Positions 34,034-42,425 of a stretch of DNA of 64,000 bases are shown in pieces (within the stretch, counting starts at the first letter, position 1; each line of letters opens with the position of its first letter). This DNA is from Rhodococcus maanshanensis NBRC 100610 (lineage in GTDB: Bacteria > Actinomycetota > Actinomycetes > Mycobacteriales > Mycobacteriaceae). A program made the position numbers and the translations under genes. The stretch lies in assembly GCF_001894865.1 (NCBI RefSeq), contig NZ_BCXA01000016.1:96103-160102 (forward strand). Direction: 5' to 3'. Below the pieces are notes generated by a model. The model ran no database searches and was not told the DNA's origin. It saw only the letters and a program-made list of their open reading frames with translations.

Positions 34034-34495
34034 GTGACCACCGATCCGAACAGGGGCATCGCCCCAGTGCAATACGGCACCTCCACCACCGAACTGGTGA
34101 GCTCGCAGGGGCGCACGATCATCGCCGACGCGGTCGTGGCGAAGATCGCCGGTATCGCCACCCGGGAGATCAGCGGGGTGTTCGATGTCGGCGGCGGCAC
34201 CGCCCGCGTCGTCGGGGCGCTGCGCGACCGGATACCGGGGGCGCGCGTCAACCACGGTCAGGGCGTCGCCGTCGAGGTGGGCGAGAAACAGGCCGCCATC
34301 GACATCGGCATCGTCGCCGAGTACGGCGTCGCGCTGCACGAGCTGGCTGCCGGCATCAGGCGCAACGTGATCGCGGCCGTGGAGCGGATGACCGGGCTCG
34401 AGGTCACCGAGGTCAACATCACCGTCTACGACGTCGTCCTGTTCGACGAGAACGAGCAGCCGGGCGAGACCGACGGCAGACCGAGAGTCCAGTGA
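34034..34495 (+). CDS. Asp23/Gls24 family envelope stress protein
   Basis: Asp23/DUF322 family protein of 153 aa. The core runs from ISSQGRTIIADAVVAKIAG-like sequence through IATREISGVFDVGGG to GLEVTEVNITVYDVVLFDEN. In staphylococci Asp23 coats the membrane through AmaP. In actinobacteria these genes form multi-copy operons of unknown detail. The start is a GTG at 34034 with a poor ribosome site. Its stop overlaps the next start (GTGA at 34492-34495). It is the first gene of a five-gene envelope operon. Confidence 0.88.
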   Translation: MTTDPNRGIAPVQYGTSTTELVSSQGRTIIADAVVAKIAGIATREISGVFDVGGGTARVVGALRDRIPGARVNHGQGVAVEVGEKQAAIDIGIVAEYGVALHELAAGIRRNVIAAVERMTGLEVTEVNITVYDVVLFDENEQPGETDGRPRVQ

Positions 34496-34836
34496 CACAG
34501 GAGCGGAGCCCGCGGAGCTCCCCGGCAGCGCAGGAGCGGAGCCCGCGGAGCTCCCCGGATGAGCCCGCAGAGCTGATCGCCGACGCCGTGCTCGCGGTAC
34601 CCGGGGTCGCCGGGCTGCACGGCGGCATGTTCGGTGAGGTCGCGACGTACCTGCCGGGCAAGCGGGTGCTCGGGATCGCGCTCGGCGAGGACTCCTGCGC
34701 CGTCCACATCAGCGTGCGCTACCCGGCACACGTCGTCGAGACGGCGGAGCGGGTTCGCGCGGCGCTCGCCCCGATGCTCGACGTCCCGGTCGATGTCACG
34801 GTCGAAGATGTACTCACGGAGAGGACAGCGCCATGA
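34492..34836 (+). CDS. second Asp23-type protein with N-terminal tandem repeat
   Basis: Protein of 114 aa. The first ~23 residues hold a duplicated QERSPRSSPxx unit. The rest is a short Asp23-like domain: DAVLAVPGVAGLHGGMFGEV, then VHISVRYPAHVVETAERVRA. The GTG start overlaps the stop of the first Asp23 gene, and its own stop overlaps the start of the next gene (34833-34836), so it is strongly coupled on both sides. The basic Ser/Pro-rich head is probably flexible and is not part of the family fold. Confidence 0.78.
   Translation: MTQERSPRSSPAAQERSPRSSPDEPAELIADAVLAVPGVAGLHGGMFGEVATYLPGKRVLGIALGEDSCAVHISVRYPAHVVETAERVRAALAPMLDVPVDVTVEDVLTERTAP
34498..34558 (+). repeat. in-frame tandem repeat, 33-bp period
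   Basis: Two identical 28-bp units (34498-34525 and 34531-34558) separated by 5 nt, giving a period of 33 bp or 11 codons. It encodes the doubled QERSPRSSP segment of the second Asp23-type gene. A degenerate third copy may follow. Exact identity suggests recent slippage, so copy number may vary between strains. Confidence 0.85.
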
Positions 34837-35012
34837 ACAGCACAGTCGTCGGTCTGATCGCCGGTCTACTGCTCGCGATCGCCGTAATCCTCGGCGGTTT
34901 CAGCGGTTTCGTGTTCGCAGTGCTGTTGGGTGGATTCGGAATGGCCATCGGCGCCCACCGCGACGGGCACGTCGATCTCGGCGCGCTGCTGCGGAGCCGG
35001 GGCCGTGGCTGA
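34833..35012 (+). CDS. small membrane protein in Asp23 operon
   Basis: Protein of 59 aa, too short for many callers. It has a long hydrophobic region (STVVGLIAGLLLAIAVILGG, then GFVFAVLLGGFGMAIG) forming one or two membrane helices, and a polar C-terminus HRDGHVDLGALLRSR. Its ATG overlaps the stop of the preceding Asp23-type gene and its stop overlaps the next GTG. This kind of DUF2273-like small membrane protein is usual in Asp23 operons. It probably helps anchor the complex. Confidence 0.85.
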   Translation: MNSTVVGLIAGLLLAIAVILGGFSGFVFAVLLGGFGMAIGAHRDGHVDLGALLRSRGRG

Positions 35013-35988
35013 GACCACGGGCGAAGCAGGCGCGGCATACGGCGCGGATGCCGACCTGGACGACGAGCGCAGCACCAGGGGCCAGCTGATCATCAAGGAC
35101 CGAGCGGTCTCACGGATCGCGGTGGCGGCGGCGCTACAGGTGCCGGGGGTGGTCCGCCAGCGCGGCGGGCTGTCCCGGCTCACCGGCCGCGACCTGCCGC
35201 GAGCCGAGGTGTCGATGGGCACCGAGTCGGTCGCTGTCACGCTGTACATCGCGGTCGCATGGCCGTGCCCGATCGCCCTGCTCTCCCGCGAGGTACACCG
35301 CGAGGTGGGTGATCGCATCGCCGCCCTCAGCGGTCTGCCGATGGACCAACTGCACGTCGTCGTCGCCGCGGCGGTACCAGCCGCGGCACCGGAGGGGGCC
35401 GAGGTCGACAGCCAGCAGTTCGCGGCGCCCGGCGCCGCCCTGGCACCCCTTGTCCCGTCGCGGGCACCGATCACCCGGCCCGCAGCAGCCCCGGTCGCGC
35501 TGCTCTTCGCCTGCGCCCTGCTGGTGCTGTCGGTACTGGCCGGTCGCGAGTTCCTGATCGCGCACGAGGTCATCGCTCCCGCCGCGTGGCTGCGCAATTC
35601 GATCGAGTGGTCCGCACGTCAGCACTGGCAGCCGTGGATGGTGCCTGCCGCGGTCGCGGCCGTGTTCGCAGGCCTGGTGCTGATCTTCGTGGCGATCAAG
35701 CCGCGGATCCGCACCCATCTCCCGCTCGGCCACGCGGGATCGGCGGTGGTGTGGATGCGTCCGATCGATGTGGCGCGGATGTGCAGCGCGCACGCGCGCA
35801 CCGTCGCGGGTGTCCGGTCGGCGCAGACCATCGTCGACGGCAGGCGGACCACCATCAGGATCTCCCCGGACGGTGAGGTCGCGGCCCCCGCGCTCGAATC
35901 GGCCGTACGCGACGCGGTGGAGCCGGGGCTGGCCACACTCGCCTCGCCGCGGCCGCTGCGCGTCCGGATCGGCAAGGTGCGATCGTGA
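35005..35988 (+). CDS. Asp23 / DUF6286-domain membrane protein
   Basis: Protein of 327 aa. The N-terminal half is Asp23-like (RGQLIIKDRAVSRIAVAAAL, then VSMGTESVAVTLYIAVAWPC). Two membrane helices follow (PVALLFACALLVLSVLAG near residue 180 and WMVPAAVAAVFAGLVLIFVA near 225). The C-terminal portion, about 90 residues, is a DUF6286-type domain. The GTG at 35005 overlaps the previous stop by 8 nt and has GGAG 8 nt upstream. The stop overlaps the following gene. Function is structural or stress-related by context only. Confidence 0.82.
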   Translation: MAETTGEAGAAYGADADLDDERSTRGQLIIKDRAVSRIAVAAALQVPGVVRQRGGLSRLTGRDLPRAEVSMGTESVAVTLYIAVAWPCPIALLSREVHREVGDRIAALSGLPMDQLHVVVAAAVPAAAPEGAEVDSQQFAAPGAALAPLVPSRAPITRPAAAPVALLFACALLVLSVLAGREFLIAHEVIAPAAWLRNSIEWSARQHWQPWMVPAAVAAVFAGLVLIFVAIKPRIRTHLPLGHAGSAVVWMRPIDVARMCSAHARTVAGVRSAQTIVDGRRTTIRISPDGEVAAPALESAVRDAVEPGLATLASPRPLRVRIGKVRS

Positions 35989-36548
35989 GACGCCGCACGT
36001 CGGTCATCGACCGATCGATAGCCCTCGGCGCAGGCCTCGCCCTGGTCGCGGCCGGCGCGCTGGCCCTGACCTGGAACATGGACCTCGATGTGTCCCAAGA
36101 GTTCTGGCGCCGGTTCGACCGGGCCGAGTACGCGGCGATACCGACAAGGGACTGGTGGCCGACGCTGCTCGGCGTGGCGTGCGTCGCGAGCCTCGTCGCC
36201 GGGGTGACGTTGCTGGTGATCAACCTCAGGCGCGGCCGGACCTCGACGGTGCAGATCGGGGAGGTCCTCGGCGAGTCCGATCTGTCGGTCGACCTCGCGC
36301 CGATGGCGGTCGGGCTGGCCTCGGAGCTGTCCACCCTGCAGGGGGTCCGCTCCGTGCGGGCCGCCGCGGTGGATGATCGCGGGCTGCTGACCCTGCGAGT
36401 GACGGTGGTCGCCGATCCGGCGGTCGATATCGCGGAGTTCACCCGCGACGCGGAGTCCCTTGCCAGGTCCATGGCCGCCGCCCTGCCCGATGCTCCGGTC
36501 GCCACACAGGTGCTACTGCACCTCGACCGCGCCGATCTGCCGGTCTGA
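35985..36548 (+). CDS. AmaP-like alkaline shock membrane anchor
   Basis: Protein of 187 aa with two N-terminal membrane helices (ALGAGLALVAAGALALTW and LLGVACVASLVAGVTLLVIN). The cytoplasmic/peripheral domain continues to the C-terminus (DLAPMAVGLASELSTLQGVR, then DLRVTVVAD-like strands). This is the layout of AmaP, which anchors Asp23. The GTG start at 35985 overlaps the stop upstream. A strong terminator follows within 25 nt, closing the operon. Confidence 0.84.
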   Translation: MRRRTSVIDRSIALGAGLALVAAGALALTWNMDLDVSQEFWRRFDRAEYAAIPTRDWWPTLLGVACVASLVAGVTLLVINLRRGRTSTVQIGEVLGESDLSVDLAPMAVGLASELSTLQGVRSVRAAAVDDRGLLTLRVTVVADPAVDIAEFTRDAESLARSMAAALPDAPVATQVLLHLDRADLPV

Positions 36549-36568
36549 CCGGACCCTTCCCCATCCTC

Positions 36569-36611
36569 GGGTACCCCGGCCGCGCCCAAAAGGGCGACGG
36601 CCCGGGTACCC
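36569..36611 (+). terminator. terminator of Asp23 operon
   Basis: Long hairpin: arms GGGTACCCCGGCCG and CGGCCCGGGTACCC with one mismatch, extended internally by CGCCC/GGGCG around an AAAA loop. It lies 20 nt after the AmaP-like stop. No T-tract follows. Confidence 0.8.
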
Positions 36612-36660
36612 GCACGCCCGGCTGATGGACGATCGTCCCTCGGGCCGGATGTCCCGACAC

Positions 36661-36710
36661 AAAAAGCCGAATGGCGCCCACTCCCGAGGGAGTGAGCGCC
36701 ATTCGGCTTT
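36661..36710 (-). terminator. intrinsic terminator of tuf
   Basis: On the minus strand a 23-bp stem with one mismatch (outer arm AAAGCCGAATGGCG) is followed by a TTTTT run, a classical intrinsic terminator 30 nt past the tuf stop. It ends the str operon and faces the Asp23 operon terminator. Confidence 0.9.
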
Positions 36711-36740
36711 GGTACTGCTAGATCATCTGGTGATGCTAGA

Positions 36741-37934
36741 TCACTTGATGATCTTGGTGACGCGACCGGCGCCGACGGTACGTCCACCCTCACGGATGGC
36801 GAACCGCAGGCCCTCGTCCATGGCGACCGGCTGGATCAGCTTGACGGACATCTCGGTGTTGTCACCGGGCATGACCATCTCGGTGCCCTCGGGCAGGGTC
36901 ACGACGCCCGTAACGTCCGTGGTACGGAAGTAGAACTGCGGGCGGTAGTTGTTGAAGAACGGCGTGTGGCGGCCGCCCTCGTCCTTGGACAGGATGTAGG
37001 CGTTGCCCTCGAACTCGGTGTGCGGGGTGGTGGTGCCCGGCTTCACGACGACCTGGCCACGCTCGACATCTTCGCGCTTGATGCCACGAACCAGCAGACC
37101 GACGTTGTCGCCCGCCTGGCCGGAGTCGAGCAGCTTGCGGAACATCTCGATGCCCGTGACGGTGGTCTTGGTGGAGGTCTCCTTGATGCCGACGATCTCC
37201 ACCTCCTCGTTCACGTTGATGACGCCACGCTCGATACGACCGGTCACAACGGTGCCACGACCGGTGATGGTGAAGACGTCCTCGACGGGCATGAGGAACG
37301 GCTTGTCGGTCTCACGGACGGGGTCCGGGATCGAGTCGTCGACGGCCTGCATGAGCTCGAGAACGCTCTCGCCCCACTTGGCGTCGCCCTCGAGCGCCTT
37401 GAGCGCCGAGACCTTCACGACGGGAGCGTTGTCGCCGTCGAACTCCTGCGACGACAGCAGCTCGCGGACCTCCATCTCGACGAGCTCGAGGATTTCCTCG
37501 TCGTCGACCATGTCGGACTTGTTGAGCGCGACCAGGATGTAGGGAACACCAACCTGGCGGGCCAGCAGCACGTGCTCGCGGGTCTGCGGCATCGGGCCGT
37601 CGGTGGCCGCAACCACGAGGATGGCGCCGTCCATCTGCGCCGCACCCGTGATCATGTTCTTGATGTAGTCCGCGTGGCCCGGGGCGTCGACGTGCGCGTA
37701 GTGGCGCTTCTCCGTCTGGTACTCGACGTGGGAGATGTTGATCGTGATACCACGAGCCTTCTCCTCAGGCGCCTTGTCGATCTGGTCGAAGGCCGAGGCC
37801 TCGTTCAGATCCGGGAACTTGTCGTGCAGGACCTTGGTGATCGCTGCAGTCAGCGTGGTCTTGCCGTGGTCAACGTGACCGATGGTCCCGATGTTGACGT
37901 GCGGCTTCGTCCGCTCGAACTTCGCCTTCGCCAC
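36741..37934 (-). CDS. tuf: elongation factor Tu
   Basis: GTPase (397 aa) that delivers aminoacyl-tRNA to the ribosome. G-motifs are [23 protein letters not shown] and NKSDMVDD, followed by the usual domains 2 and 3 ending [18 protein letters not shown]. The start is a GTG at 37934 with AGGAGG 7 nt upstream. It is the last gene of the rpsL-rpsG-fusA-tuf operon, with a T-tailed terminator just downstream. A nearby 108-nt gap separates it from fusA. Confidence 0.99.
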   Translation of the reverse strand: MAKAKFERTKPHVNIGTIGHVDHGKTTLTAAITKVLHDKFPDLNEASAFDQIDKAPEEKARGITINISHVEYQTEKRHYAHVDAPGHADYIKNMITGAAQMDGAILVVAATDGPMPQTREHVLLARQVGVPYILVALNKSDMVDDEEILELVEMEVRELLSSQEFDGDNAPVVKVSALKALEGDAKWGESVLELMQAVDDSIPDPVRETDKPFLMPVEDVFTITGRGTVVTGRIERGVINVNEEVEIVGIKETSTKTTVTGIEMFRKLLDSGQAGDNVGLLVRGIKREDVERGQVVVKPGTTTPHTEFEGNAYILSKDEGGRHTPFFNNYRPQFYFRTTDVTGVVTLPEGTEMVMPGDNTEMSVKLIQPVAMDEGLRFAIREGGRTVGAGRVTKIIK

Positions 37935-38042
37935 TTGATGGCCTCCTGTTGTCTTGCTTGCGGTATGCAGCAGTGCGGTTGTTTGTTATTCGGTCGTGCT
38001 CAGCTGGTGAAAACTCGCCAGCGGTCTTGCTCCCAGCCGGTA

Positions 38043-40145
38043 TTACTCGCCGGTCGCCTTGGCGATGATTTCCTTCGAGACGTTCGCGGGAACCTCTGCG
38101 TAGGAATCAAACACCATGGAGAAGTTCGCTCGACCCTGGGTCTTCGACCGCAGGTCACCGATGTAGCCGAACATCTCCGAGAGCGGAACCAGCGCCTTCA
38201 CGACACGGGCACCACTGCGTTCCTCCATGGCCTGGATCTGGCCACGGCGGGAGTTCAGGTCGCCGATCACATCGCCCATGTACTCCTCGGGCGTGGTCAC
38301 CTCGACCGCCATGAGCGGCTCGAGGATGACCGGACCGGCCTTGCGGGCGGCTTCCTTCAGTGCCTGAGAACCGGCAACCTTGAAGGCCATTTCGGACGAG
38401 TCGACGTCGTGGTACGCGCCGTCGAGCAGCGTCAGCTTGAGGTTCACCAGCGGGTAGCCGGCGAGCACGCCGTACTGCATGGCGTCCTGCGCACCGGCGT
38501 CGACGGAGGGGATGTACTCACGCGGAACGCGGCCACCGGAGACCTTGTTGTCGAAGGTGTACGGCTCGCCTTCCTCGCCGATGTACGGCTCGAGCGCGAT
38601 GATCACCTTTGCGAACTGACCCGAACCACCGGTCTGCTTCTTGTGGGTGAACTCGTGCTTCTCGACCGCCTTGGTGATGGTCTCGCGGTACGCGACCTGC
38701 GGCTTGCCGACGTTGGCCTCGACCTTGAACTCGCGACGCATGCGGTCGACGAGGATGTCGAGGTGGAGCTCGCCCATGCCGCCGATGACGGTCTGGCCGG
38801 TCTCCTCGTCGAGCTCGACGGAGAAGGTCGGGTCCTCTTCGGCCAGCTTCTGGATCGCGGTGCCCAGCTTCTCCTGGTCGGACTTGGTCTTGGGCTCGAT
38901 CGAGACCTGGATGACCGGGTCAGGGAAGCTCATGGACTCGAGCACGATCGGGCTGGCCTGATCGCAGAGGGTGTCACCGGTGGTGGTGTCCTTCAGACCG
39001 ATCATCGCGTAGATGTGGCCTGCCACGGCCTCGTCGACCGGGTTCTCCTTGTTGGCGTGCATCTGGAAGAGCTTTCCGATGCGCTCCTTCTTGCCCTTGG
39101 TGGCGTTGAGCACCTGGGCACCCGGATCGATCCGGCCGGAGTAGACGCGAACGAAGGTCAGCTTGCCGAAGAACGGGTGCGCGGCGATCTTGAAGGCCAG
39201 GGCCGAGAACGGCTCGTCCTTGCTCGGCTTGCGCTTGAGGATTTCCTCTTCGTTGTTCAGCGCGTGACCCTCGACCTCGCCGATGTCCAGCGGGGTCGGG
39301 AGGTAGTCGATGACCGCGTCGAGCATGGGCTGAACGCCCTTGTTCTTGAACGCGGAGCCACACAGCACCGGGTACAGCTCGGAGTTGACCGTCATCTTGC
39401 GGATGGCGCCCTTGATCTCCTCGACCGTGAGCTCCTCGCCGCCGAAGTACTTCTCCATGAGAGCTTCGTCGGACTCGGCAACGGTCTCGAGCAGCTTCTC
39501 GCGGTACTCGGCGGCCTTGTCGGCCAGATCCGCGGGGATCTCCTCGATGGTCGGCTCGGCACCGGTCGGCACAACGCCGCGCCAGGTGATGGCGCGCATC
39601 TCGACCAGGTCGACGACGCCGTCGAAGTCGTCCTCGGCACCGATCGGCAGCTGCAGGACCAGCGGCTTCGCGCCGAGGCGGTCGATGATGGTCTGGACCG
39701 TGAAGTAGAAGTCCGCGCCCATCTTGTCCATCTTGTTGACGAAACAGATGCGCGGGACGTCGTACTTGGCGGCCTGACGCCAGACCTGCTCGGACTGGGG
39801 CTCGACGCCCTCCTTGCCGTCGAACACGGCAACGGCGCCATCGAGCACGCGCAGCGAGCGCTCGACCTCGACCGTGAAGTCGACGTGGCCCGGGGTGTCG
39901 ATGATGTTGATCTGGTTGTTGTTCCAGAAGCAGGTCACGGCGGCAGACGTGATCGTGATGCCGCGTTCCTTCTCCTGCTCCATCCAGTCCGTCGTCGACG
40001 CACCGTCGTGCGTCTCACCGATCTTGTAGTTGACACCGGTGTAGAACAGGATGCGCTCGGTGGTGGTGGTCTTGCCGGCATCGATGTGCGCCATGATGCC
40101 GATGTTGCGGACCTTGTTCAGGTCGGTCAGCACTTCCTGTGCCAC
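38043..40145 (-). CDS. fusA: elongation factor G
   Basis: Translocation GTPase of 700 aa. The N-terminal G-domain shows [34 protein letters not shown] and NKMDKMG. Domains II-V follow, with [18 protein letters not shown] in domain III and the end at [15 protein letters not shown]. It starts with GTG at 40145. It lies 134 nt after rpsG and before tuf, the standard str order. Length and motifs are normal, with no sign of duplication or fusidic-acid type divergence that I could judge. Confidence 0.99.
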   Translation of the reverse strand: MAQEVLTDLNKVRNIGIMAHIDAGKTTTTERILFYTGVNYKIGETHDGASTTDWMEQEKERGITITSAAVTCFWNNNQINIIDTPGHVDFTVEVERSLRVLDGAVAVFDGKEGVEPQSEQVWRQAAKYDVPRICFVNKMDKMGADFYFTVQTIIDRLGAKPLVLQLPIGAEDDFDGVVDLVEMRAITWRGVVPTGAEPTIEEIPADLADKAAEYREKLLETVAESDEALMEKYFGGEELTVEEIKGAIRKMTVNSELYPVLCGSAFKNKGVQPMLDAVIDYLPTPLDIGEVEGHALNNEEEILKRKPSKDEPFSALAFKIAAHPFFGKLTFVRVYSGRIDPGAQVLNATKGKKERIGKLFQMHANKENPVDEAVAGHIYAMIGLKDTTTGDTLCDQASPIVLESMSFPDPVIQVSIEPKTKSDQEKLGTAIQKLAEEDPTFSVELDEETGQTVIGGMGELHLDILVDRMRREFKVEANVGKPQVAYRETITKAVEKHEFTHKKQTGGSGQFAKVIIALEPYIGEEGEPYTFDNKVSGGRVPREYIPSVDAGAQDAMQYGVLAGYPLVNLKLTLLDGAYHDVDSSEMAFKVAGSQALKEAARKAGPVILEPLMAVEVTTPEEYMGDVIGDLNSRRGQIQAMEERSGARVVKALVPLSEMFGYIGDLRSKTQGRANFSMVFDSYAEVPANVSKEIIAKATGE

Positions 40146-40279
40146 AGGATTCTTCCCCGCTCGTAGCTCGTGTCGGTCCTTCGCGGACCACGTCTTTTTG
40201 TGTTGTCAGCCGGCCCGCGAGGAACCGACACATAGTGACAACGCCGGTGCGGCACATTGAGTGCCGCCCCGGCGCCAGA

Positions 40280-40750
40280 TCACCAGCGGTAGTGCGCGAA
40301 CGCCTTGTTGGCTTCAGCCATCTTGTGGGTGTCCTCGCGACGCTTCACGGCTGCACCGAGGCCATTGCTGGCATCCATGAGCTCGTTGGCGAGACGCTCG
40401 ACCATGGTCTTCTCACGACGTGCACGCGAGAAGGTCACCAGCCAGCGCAGGGCCAGCGTGGTGGAGCGGCCGGGGCGAACCTCGACCGGCACCTGGTAGG
40501 TGGCGCCACCGACACGGCGGCTGCGCACCTCGAGGGCGGGCTTGACGTTGTCCAGCGCGCGCTTGAGGGTGACGACCGGATCGGTGCCGGTCTTCTCGCG
40601 CGCCTGCTCGAGGGCTTCGTAGACGATGCGCTCGGCGGTGGACTTCTTGCCGTCCAGGAGGATCTTGTTCACGAGCTGCGTGACCAGCGGCGACCCGTAA
40701 ACGGGGTCGTTGATCAGCGGGCGCTTGGGAGCGGGGCCCTTACGTGGCAT
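40280..40750 (-). CDS. rpsG: 30S ribosomal protein S7
   Basis: S7 of 156 aa, the primary assembly protein of the 30S head that contacts 16S rRNA and mRNA in the exit region. It begins [20 protein letters not shown] and carries the family block [20 protein letters not shown], ending in [13 protein letters not shown]. The ATG at 40750 overlaps the rpsL stop by one base (TAATG), giving translational coupling. Confidence 0.99.
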   Translation of the reverse strand: MPRKGPAPKRPLINDPVYGSPLVTQLVNKILLDGKKSTAERIVYEALEQAREKTGTDPVVTLKRALDNVKPALEVRSRRVGGATYQVPVEVRPGRSTTLALRWLVTFSRARREKTMVERLANELMDASNGLGAAVKRREDTHKMAEANKAFAHYRW

Positions 40751-41124
40751 TAGCTCTTCTCCTTCTTGGCGCCGTAGCGGCTGCGTGCCTGCTTGCGACC
40801 CTTGACACCCTGGGTGTCGAGGGAGCCGCGGATGATCTTGTAGCGAACACCCGGGAGGTCCTTCACACGACCGCCACGGACGAGCACCATCGAGTGCTCC
40901 TGCAGGTTGTGGCCCTCACCGGGGATGTACGCCGTGACCTCGACCGAGCTGGTCAGGCGGACACGCGCGACCTTACGGAGCGCGGAGTTCGGCTTCTTCG
41001 GGGTGGTGGTGTACACGCGGGTGCACACGCCACGACGCTGCGGGCTTCCCTTCAGGGCAGCGGTCTTGAGCTTCGCGACCTTGTCGCGACGCCCCTTTCG
41101 GACCAGCTGGTTGATGGTTGGCAT
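40750..41124 (-). CDS. rpsL: 30S ribosomal protein S12
   Basis: S12 of 124 aa, located at the decoding centre. [14 protein letters not shown] starts the protein and RYGAKKEKS ends it. The two lysines where streptomycin-resistance substitutions usually arise are both Lys here (in [11 protein letters not shown] and [10 protein letters not shown]), so the sequence is of the sensitive type. The ATG at 41124 is chosen from the conserved N-terminus; the frame is open upstream to 41361. It is the first gene of the str operon. Confidence 0.99.
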   Translation of the reverse strand: MPTINQLVRKGRRDKVAKLKTAALKGSPQRRGVCTRVYTTTPKKPNSALRKVARVRLTSSVEVTAYIPGEGHNLQEHSMVLVRGGRVKDLPGVRYKIIRGSLDTQGVKGRKQARSRYGAKKEKS

Positions 41125-41424
41125 ATACCGGCTTTCTTCTGTCGGCCGACCTGCGCTGGGCAGGCCTGGCCGGTGTGTAATTAGGGATCTAGCAGTTGGA
41201 GCAAGAAAACGCTGCTCCTCACCCGTCCCTCGACCCCGAGGTCGGGCGTGTCGCATACCCCCACACAGGCAGCCGAATGCTCGTCTCTGAGGAGAGCGCG
41301 CGCGCGGCCTTACCTTGCTAGGCACACAAATCGACCCGGGCAGGCCGGGCACGACCCACAACGATACCCGGCGGCGCGCCTTCAGGTCAAAGCGAGCCGA
41401 TCGGTGGTAACGGCACGAGCCGGG
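41125..41424 (-). promoter_or_regulatory. upstream leader of the str operon
   Basis: About 300 nt without a gene between rpsL and the TetR stop. It must hold the str operon promoter. I see a short hairpin at 41231-41244 (CGACC/GGTCG arms) and low complexity GC-rich sequence, but no -35/-10 pair I would trust. The rpsL ribosome site (AGAAGAAAG) lies at its rpsL end. Confidence 0.5.
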
Positions 41425-42051
41425 TCACGACAGGGCCACCGGTTCCTGCTCCCCCGACCGCCTGCGGTGCAGGACCGAATCGAGGTCCGCGGCCCACTGC
41501 TTGATCAGTTCGGCCCGCCGTTTGGAGTCGTCGGTGAGCACGTCGGCCAGACCGAGTCCGCGCGCAAGGTCGAGCGTGAGCTGGACCCATCGGTGCGCGA
41601 TCAGGTCGCCGTCCTCGACCCCGAGCATGGCGACCGCCGTCCGGTGCGCAACCCGACCGAACTTCTCCTCCAGCGGCAGCACCCGCTCCCGCAGCGCCGG
41701 GTCCGAGGCGGCGGCGGTCCACACCTGCAGGGCCGCCTTGAAGAGGGTGCCGGTGTAGTACTCCACCAGGCGCGTGACGATCGCCTCGGTGCGGCCAGGC
41801 CCGGCGGGCAGGCCGGTGGCCTCCAGGCGGGCGGCCTCCATCCGGCTGTCGAACATGAACTCGAGCGCTGCCGTGATCAGGTCCTCGCGCGTCGGGAAAT
41901 GATGCTGGGCGGCGCCGCGGGAGACACCGGCACGCTTGGCGACAACACCGACCGTGGTCGCGGCCCATCCCTGGTCGGCCAGGCAATCGATGGTCGCCTC
42001 GAGCAACCGCTGCCGGGTCAGCCGGCTGCGGTCCTGCTGCGGCTCACGCAT
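41425..42051 (-). CDS. TetR-family regulator beside acyl-CoA operon
   Basis: Regulator of 208 aa. The helix-turn-helix occupies residues ~12-58 (RQRLLEATIDCLADQGWAAT, then KRAGVSRGAAQHHFPTREDL). The rest is helical and contains a ligand-domain segment LVEYYTGTLFKAALQVWTAA. The ATG at 42051 has a GGGGGTG upstream; earlier in-frame ATGs are less likely. An inverted repeat lies just upstream of the gene. It is co-directional with the acyl-CoA operon but separated from it by a small plus-strand gene. It may control that operon or only itself. Confidence 0.86.
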   Translation of the reverse strand: MREPQQDRSRLTRQRLLEATIDCLADQGWAATTVGVVAKRAGVSRGAAQHHFPTREDLITAALEFMFDSRMEAARLEATGLPAGPGRTEAIVTRLVEYYTGTLFKAALQVWTAAASDPALRERVLPLEEKFGRVAHRTAVAMLGVEDGDLIAHRWVQLTLDLARGLGLADVLTDDSKRRAELIKQWAADLDSVLHRRRSGEQEPVALS

Positions 42052-42087
42052 TAACCACACCCCCATACACATGCGGACGACTCGGCA

Positions 42088-42108
42088 GTAACGTTATAAT
42101 TTTGTTAC
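42088..42108. promoter_or_regulatory. AT-rich inverted repeat upstream of TetR gene
   Basis: GTAAC (42088-42092) and GTTAC (42104-42108) flank an AT-rich centre. It contains the palindrome TAACGTTA (42089-42096) and a TATAAT (42095-42100) on the plus strand. It is the most AT-rich spot for kilobases, 37 nt upstream of the TetR gene, and a likely autoregulatory operator/promoter. Confidence 0.5.
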
Positions 42109-42215
42109 CTTTCGCACATTTACCTTGTGCACGTCCCGGCGTCGCCGGTACGAAGGTTAGCGGTGCTACTGATGCGCCCCTATGAGAATCAACCGACACC
42201 ACCAAGGAGCACATC

Positions 42216-42335
42216 ATGGGTTCTGCAGAGATCATTCCGTTCCTCGACTTCGCCTCCGACTTCACCGGCGCGGTCAGCGACCTGACCGGCGCGCTGAGCT
42301 TCTTCGCGGGCTCCTCGGACGCGCTGCCCAAGTAA
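42216..42335 (+). CDS. small acidic peptide gene (PorA/PorH-like candidate)
   Basis: Peptide of 39 aa with no signal peptide. It begins MGSAEIIPFLDF and continues as an amphipathic helix with SDFTGAVSDLTGALSFF. Net charge is about -4. AAGGAG lies 7 nt before the ATG and a perfect 19-bp hairpin follows the stop, so this is a real transcription unit. A possible promoter is TTGTGC-18 nt-TACGAA (42125-42154). Size, acidity and alternating hydrophobicity resemble the small mycolated channel peptides of corynebacteria. I have no homology proof, and a signalling or toxin-like peptide is possible. Confidence 0.72.
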   Translation: MGSAEIIPFLDFASDFTGAVSDLTGALSFFAGSSDALPK

Positions 42336-42350
42336 GCGTTCACCGAAACC

Positions 42351-42392
42351 CGACAGGACCCGCGCTCGACTCCTCGAGCGCGGGTCCTGTCG
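42351..42392. terminator. hairpin terminator after small peptide gene
   Basis: Perfect 19-bp stem (42351-42369 with 42374-42392) and CTCC loop. It lies 15 nt past the small peptide stop and 33 nt past the end of the enoyl-CoA hydratase gene, so it can serve both converging transcripts. Confidence 0.85.
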
Positions 42393-42425
42393 TATCCGGC
42401 CACCTCTTACTCCTCGACTTCCTTG

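Noticed and set aside
34034..34498. Minus-strand extension of the Mce-associated protein to 34498
   Set aside because: This extension is antisense to the Asp23 gene; the membrane helix and ribosome site place the true start at 33934.
36966..40166. 1066-codon open frame on the plus strand opposite tuf and fusA
   Set aside because: It runs antisense across two conserved genes and the spacer between them. Composition follows codon bias of the true strand (Leu/Val/Asp/Gly/Arg-rich), and it has no recognisable domain.
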